Assembly (NCBI RefSeq): GCF_900112755.1
Contig: NZ_FOMW01000011.1
Location: forward strand, 62,001 to 126,000
From: Sulfitobacter brevis
Lineage (GTDB): Bacteria > Pseudomonadota > Alphaproteobacteria > Rhodobacterales > Rhodobacteraceae
Length of the DNA: 64,000 nt
Direction of reading: 5' to 3'
In this document: piece after piece, positions 60,947 through 64,000 of the stretch
Numbering within the stretch: position 1 is the first letter of the stretch
Layout: the number at the start of each line of letters is the position of its first letter
The notes under the pieces: model-generated
Database searches by the model: none
Seen by the model: the letters and a program-made list of their open reading frames with translations, nothing else
Told to the model about the DNA's origin: nothing
Position numbers and translations under genes: made by a program

Positions 60947-61891
60947 ATGACGCACGCGACTCTAAACGCCTCGGTAGAGACCTGCCATTGGGGCTTTTTC
61001 GATGCCACCCTTGCGCCCGCCCTGACCATCGAGAGCGGCGGAGAAGTGATCATCGAGACCATTTCGGGCGGGCCGAAAAATCTGCCGCCAGAAGGCTTTC
61101 ACATCCCGCCCGAGTTGTTGGAACTGCACGCCGCAGGGGTACCCGCGATGCCGGGGCATATCCTGACCGGACCCGTTGCTGTGACGGGCGCGATGCCTGG
61201 CGATGTGCTGCAAATTGATATTCTGGACGTGTCTTTGCGGCAGGACTGGGGCTTTAACTTCTTCCGGCCTTTGGCGGGCACCCTGCCTTTGGATTTTCCG
61301 CAGGCGCATCAAACGATCATCCCGCTGGATGCTGACAAAAACATCGCAACGCTGCCTTGGGGGCTCGAGCTGGATCTGGCCCCGTTTTTTGGTGTGATGG
61401 GCGTGGCCCCGCCAGCCGACTGGGGGCGTATCTCAACGATTGAACCCCGGATGCATGGCGGCAATATCGACAATAAGGAACTGGTTAAAGGCACCACGCT
61501 TTATCTGCCAATCTTTACCGAAGGGGCGCTGTTTTCATGCGGCGACGGCCACGGCGCGCAGGGGGACGGCGAGGTTTGCGTCACGGCGATTGAAACCGCC
61601 CTGCGCGGGCATTTTCGTCTGACGGTCCTGAAAGATCGTGACCTCACCTATCCTCAGGCCGAAACCCCCACGCATTTCATCACGATGGGCATGGCACCCG
61701 ACCTTGACCGCTGTGTCGAGATGGCGCTGCGCGACATGATCACGTTGGTTTCAACGCGGGCGGGGATCAGCCGCGAAGACGCCTATATGCTGTGCAGCCT
61801 CGCTGGTGATTTGCGCATCACCCAGACGGTGAACCGCGAAAAGGGCGTGCATATGATGATGGCGAAAAGCCTGCTTCAGCGGGGCGTTTGA
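60947..61891 (+). CDS. Acetamidase/formamidase family amidohydrolase
   Basis: This 314-residue protein of the FmdA/AmdA family hydrolyses short amides to ammonia and the acid. The family motifs are GHILTGPVAVTGAMPGDVLQ (residues about 65-85), RISTIEPRMHGGNIDNKELV and the LPIFTEGALFSCGDGHGAQG block. The protein is shorter than classical formamidases (near 400). AAGGA sits 8 nt before the ATG. It follows the oxidoreductase by 25 nt, and its TGA abuts the stop of the convergent transporter gene (TGATCA). Confidence 0.88.
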   Translation: MTHATLNASVETCHWGFFDATLAPALTIESGGEVIIETISGGPKNLPPEGFHIPPELLELHAAGVPAMPGHILTGPVAVTGAMPGDVLQIDILDVSLRQDWGFNFFRPLAGTLPLDFPQAHQTIIPLDADKNIATLPWGLELDLAPFFGVMGVAPPADWGRISTIEPRMHGGNIDNKELVKGTTLYLPIFTEGALFSCGDGHGAQGDGEVCVTAIETALRGHFRLTVLKDRDLTYPQAETPTHFITMGMAPDLDRCVEMALRDMITLVSTRAGISREDAYMLCSLAGDLRITQTVNREKGVHMMMAKSLLQRGV

Positions 61892-62866
61892 TCAGATCGC
61901 CGCGACCTGCCGGCGCGAGGCCTTTTGCGAAACGAATGCGCAGACCAGCAGCTGGGACATGTGATAAATCATCAGCGGCAGGACGATTGCACCGACCATT
62001 TCAGGGGTGAATAGCGCCGTTGCGATCGGCAGGCCGCTGGCGAGGCTTTTGGTTGAGCCGCAGTAAAACAACACCGCCCGATCCGGATAGGGCAGACGGG
62101 TCGCCTTTCCCAATGCGATCATCGCCCCCATTCCCAGCGCCAAGAAAATCCACACCACGAAAAAGAGCATCACGAGTGTCGCCACGGGAATCGCTGACCA
62201 AAGCCCCGACACCGTGCCCGCGCTGAACGCGGAGTAGACGATTAGCATGATCGAGCCTCGGTCGACCGTCATCGTCAGGACCCTGTGACGTAGCACAAAG
62301 CCCCCCACCCACGGCCGCAGCAATTGCCCGATCACAAAGGGCAGCAGAATTTGCAAACCGATCTTGCCCACAGCATCCATGCTGACGCCGCCATCACCCT
62401 GGTGCAGCAGCAAAGCCACAAGAAGCGGCGTCAGCACCACGCCGATGAGGTTTGAAACCGAGGCGGCACAGATCGCGGCGGGCACGTTGCCGCCCGCAAT
62501 AGAGGTGAATGCGATTGACGATTGCACGGTGGACGGCAGTACCGCGAGAAACACCAGCCCCAAGGTAATCGTGGTGCCCAGCAGCGGCCCGAAAAGCGCT
62601 GCAAGTGCCAGCCCGATTGCGGGAAACAACAGATAGGTTGTGCCAAAGGTCAGCCCTTGTAGGCGCCAGTTGGTCAGCCCGGCGCGCACAGCCCTAGGAT
62701 CAAGCTTCGCACCATAGAGGAAGAATAATAAAGACACTGCCCAGAACGTGACATGGCGCAGCCCCTCGGCGGCCAGGCCCTGCGCAGGCACCACGACGCC
62801 AGCCGCAACCGTGGCGACCAGCAACAGCATATAGGCGTCAATGCCGAGGCGTTTGATCCAGTTCAT
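61892..62866 (-). CDS. SBF-like (bile acid:sodium symporter family) transporter, YfeH type
   Basis: This 324-residue membrane protein has about ten helices. Characteristic segments are AVSLLFFLYGAKLDPRAVRA, VFLAVLPSTVQSSIAFTSIA and GGNVPAAICAASVSNLIGVV, with AVLFYCGSTKSLASGLPIAT in the second half, which together define the SBF-like PF13593 group. Its cargo is unknown. The ATG at 62866 begins the KRLGIDAYMLLLVATVAAG helix; the frame continues upstream through a hairpin repeat that is not protein-like. It may be co-transcribed with the gamma-glutamyltransferase gene. Confidence 0.88.
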   Translation of the reverse strand: MNWIKRLGIDAYMLLLVATVAAGVVVPAQGLAAEGLRHVTFWAVSLLFFLYGAKLDPRAVRAGLTNWRLQGLTFGTTYLLFPAIGLALAALFGPLLGTTITLGLVFLAVLPSTVQSSIAFTSIAGGNVPAAICAASVSNLIGVVLTPLLVALLLHQGDGGVSMDAVGKIGLQILLPFVIGQLLRPWVGGFVLRHRVLTMTVDRGSIMLIVYSAFSAGTVSGLWSAIPVATLVMLFFVVWIFLALGMGAMIALGKATRLPYPDRAVLFYCGSTKSLASGLPIATALFTPEMVGAIVLPLMIYHMSQLLVCAFVSQKASRRQVAAI

Positions 62867-62902
62867 TCGGGGGGTCTGCCTGCGTTGTTCAAAATGCGCT
62901 TT

Positions 62903-62953
62903 GGTGGTCTGCCTGCGCATGTCCAAAATTGGGACACATGCAGGCAGGCCACC
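62903..62953. repeat. Long imperfect hairpin between ggt and the SBF-like gene
   Basis: Arms at 62903-62924 and 62932-62953 pair over GGTGG/CCACC, CTGCCTGC/GCAGGCAG and TGTCC/GGACA with a few mismatches. A partial direct copy of the left arm (GGTCTGCCTGCG) occurs just upstream of the SBF-like ATG (from about 62873). There is no U-tract; it may slow transcription or stabilise the ggt 3' end. Confidence 0.6.
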
Positions 62954-62965
62954 CCGCATCAATCG

Positions 62966-64000
62966 TTAAAATCCAGCTGCTTGTCCATCCTTGCGCGGGT
63001 CTGATCCGGCAGCATAACCGCCACCTTCCAAACGCTGCACCAGTTGCGCACCGCCAAAGCCAAAGGCGTTGTCCGGCGCTTCGATCTGGATGTTGTGGCC
63101 GAGGGCTTTAAGACCGTCGAGCACTTCGGGCAGCATGGTCGGCTCGCAAGCAACGTCCAAGCCTTCAATGGTCCGCCAGCGCGGTGCATCGGCGGCGGTT
63201 TGCGGGTCCTGATCCCACAATTGCGTGCGCAGCAGCAGCTGCATGTGGCCCATCGCCTGAATGGGTCCGCCCATCATCCCGAAGGCCATCAGCGGCGCGC
63301 CATTCTTCATCGCAAAGCCGGGAATTATCGTGTGAAACGGGCGCTTGCCCGGTGCGACCTGATTGGGATGTCCCTGTTCGGTGGTGAAGCCCAAGCCGCG
63401 GTTCTGCATCGAAATGCCGGTGCCCGGCACCACAACGCCTGAACCAAAACCGGCATAATTGGACTGGATGAAGCTGACCATCATGCCAGAGGCGTCGCCG
63501 ACGTTCATCAACACGGTTCCCCCTTGCTTGGGGGCACCTGCGCCAAAATTCTGCGCCCGATCAGGGTCGATCTGCGCGGCACGGAATTTCAGATAGGCGG
63601 GGTCGAGCAGGGCAGTTTCATCGACCTCGCCCATATGATCGCGGTCCGAGACATAGGCGTGTAGATCGCTATAGGCGAGCTTCACGGCCTCGATCTGCAA
63701 GTGTGCGGCGGCCAGATCATCGGGGCCGTAATCGCGAATTTTGGTGTGCTGCAAAATGCCAAGCGCCATCAGCGCCGCGATGCCCTGACCGTTTGGTGGA
63801 ATTTCGTGCAGTTCGACATCATCAAAGGTCTGGCTGATCGTGCCACACCAATCGTTGCGATGTGCGGCGAGGTCTTCGACCGTCATCGCGCCGCCGTTGG
63901 CCTTGGCGAAGGCGGCAATCTCTTCGGCGATCTCGCCCTCATAGAACGCACGGCCCTTGGTCTCGGCGATAGCGCGCAGGGTGCGTGCGGCACCGGGATT
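62966..64000 (-). CDS. Gamma-glutamyltransferase family protein, C-terminal part (5' end outside window)
   Basis: The frame is open to the window end and gives about 344 residues of a family usually 520-580 long. Visible features are ETKGRAFYEGEIAEEIAAFA, the PPNGQGIAALMALGIL motif, the start of the small subunit at GGTVLMNVGD, where autocleavage before the Thr would create the nucleophile, the SNYAGFGSGVVVPGTGISMQ block and PGKRPFHTIIPGFAM. This Ntn-hydrolase, usually periplasmic, cleaves gamma-glutamyl bonds (glutathione, gamma-glutamyl amines). The usual TTHFSVVD small-subunit start is replaced by GGTVLMNV, common in proteobacterial GGT-like proteins, so substrate assignment should stay open. 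Confidence 0.9.
   Translation of the reverse strand, partial: NPGAARTLRAIAETKGRAFYEGEIAEEIAAFAKANGGAMTVEDLAAHRNDWCGTISQTFDDVELHEIPPNGQGIAALMALGILQHTKIRDYGPDDLAAAHLQIEAVKLAYSDLHAYVSDRDHMGEVDETALLDPAYLKFRAAQIDPDRAQNFGAGAPKQGGTVLMNVGDASGMMVSFIQSNYAGFGSGVVVPGTGISMQNRGLGFTTEQGHPNQVAPGKRPFHTIIPGFAMKNGAPLMAFGMMGGPIQAMGHMQLLLRTQLWDQDPQTAADAPRWRTIEGLDVACEPTMLPEVLDGLKALGHNIQIEAPDNAFGFGGAQLVQRLEGGGYAAGSDPRKDGQAAGF

Overview
The window looks like chromosomal DNA of an alphaproteobacterium of the Rhodobacterales (roseobacter group). This is inferred from the layout of the flagellar cluster (flagellin, an FtcR-like regulator, flgI, and flgE/K/L and flgF/G/A/H blocks), from CtrA-type TTAA-N7-TTAA sites in front of flagellar genes, from three tripartite (TRAP) solute-binding proteins in 15 kb, and from gene families typical of marine roseobacters (malonate use, ArsJ, polyamine-type ABC transport). 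No genus is claimed. I saw no rRNA, tRNA, CRISPR array, transposase or phage gene.

Region 1 (1-17.6 kb) is a flagellar cluster. It holds the 3' half of fliI, flagellin, an flgN-like/flgJ-like/flgI operon, a response regulator with a degenerate receiver, flgE-flgK-flgL, an unrecognised periplasmic repeat protein, flgF-flgG-flgA-flgH with a FliL-like gene, and a sigma factor-fliK-flgD operon. fliK carries a recent in-frame 348 bp tandem duplication. Two good CtrA sites and one weaker one precede flagellin, the sigma factor and flgE.

Region 2 (17.9-26.0 kb) is a translationally coupled dipeptide-type ABC transporter ending in a membrane-dipeptidase-family gene, followed by an MFS exporter with an extra C-terminal domain. 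Region 3 (26.1-32.5 kb) has an RTX-type secreted protein and then a surface-polysaccharide locus in decay: glf has an in-frame stop, rfbA survives only as a short internal fragment, rfbC has two single-base frameshifts, while rfbB and rfbD still read through.

Region 4 (32.5-38.6 kb) has a YihY-type membrane protein, a formylglycine sulfatase and an arsenic operon made of an ArsR-ArsC fusion, a GAPDH and ArsJ. Its probable operator is a perfect 12-bp-arm inverted repeat lying over the start codon. Region 5 (38.6-45.4 kb) is a complete malonate module: GntR regulator, TRAP transporter, malonyl-CoA decarboxylase and malonyl-CoA synthetase, ending in a possible 19-residue peptide gene and a strong terminator.

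Region 6 (45.4-54.7 kb) is a second catabolic island with two divergent units. One is TRAP DctP-DctQ-DctM, amidase, a small membrane protein and a 2-hydroxyacid dehydrogenase. The other is a GntR regulator, a cytochrome P450 with an unusual I-helix and an orphan TRAP binding protein. A perfect 20-bp inverted repeat and TGTATACA palindromes lie between them. The substrate is unknown, and this is the best candidate for an undescribed pathway. Region 7 (54.7-64 kb) has a GST-like protein, a polyamine-type ABC transporter followed by an oxidoreductase and an acetamidase/formamidase, an SBF-type transporter and the 3' part of a gamma-glutamyltransferase cut by the window end.
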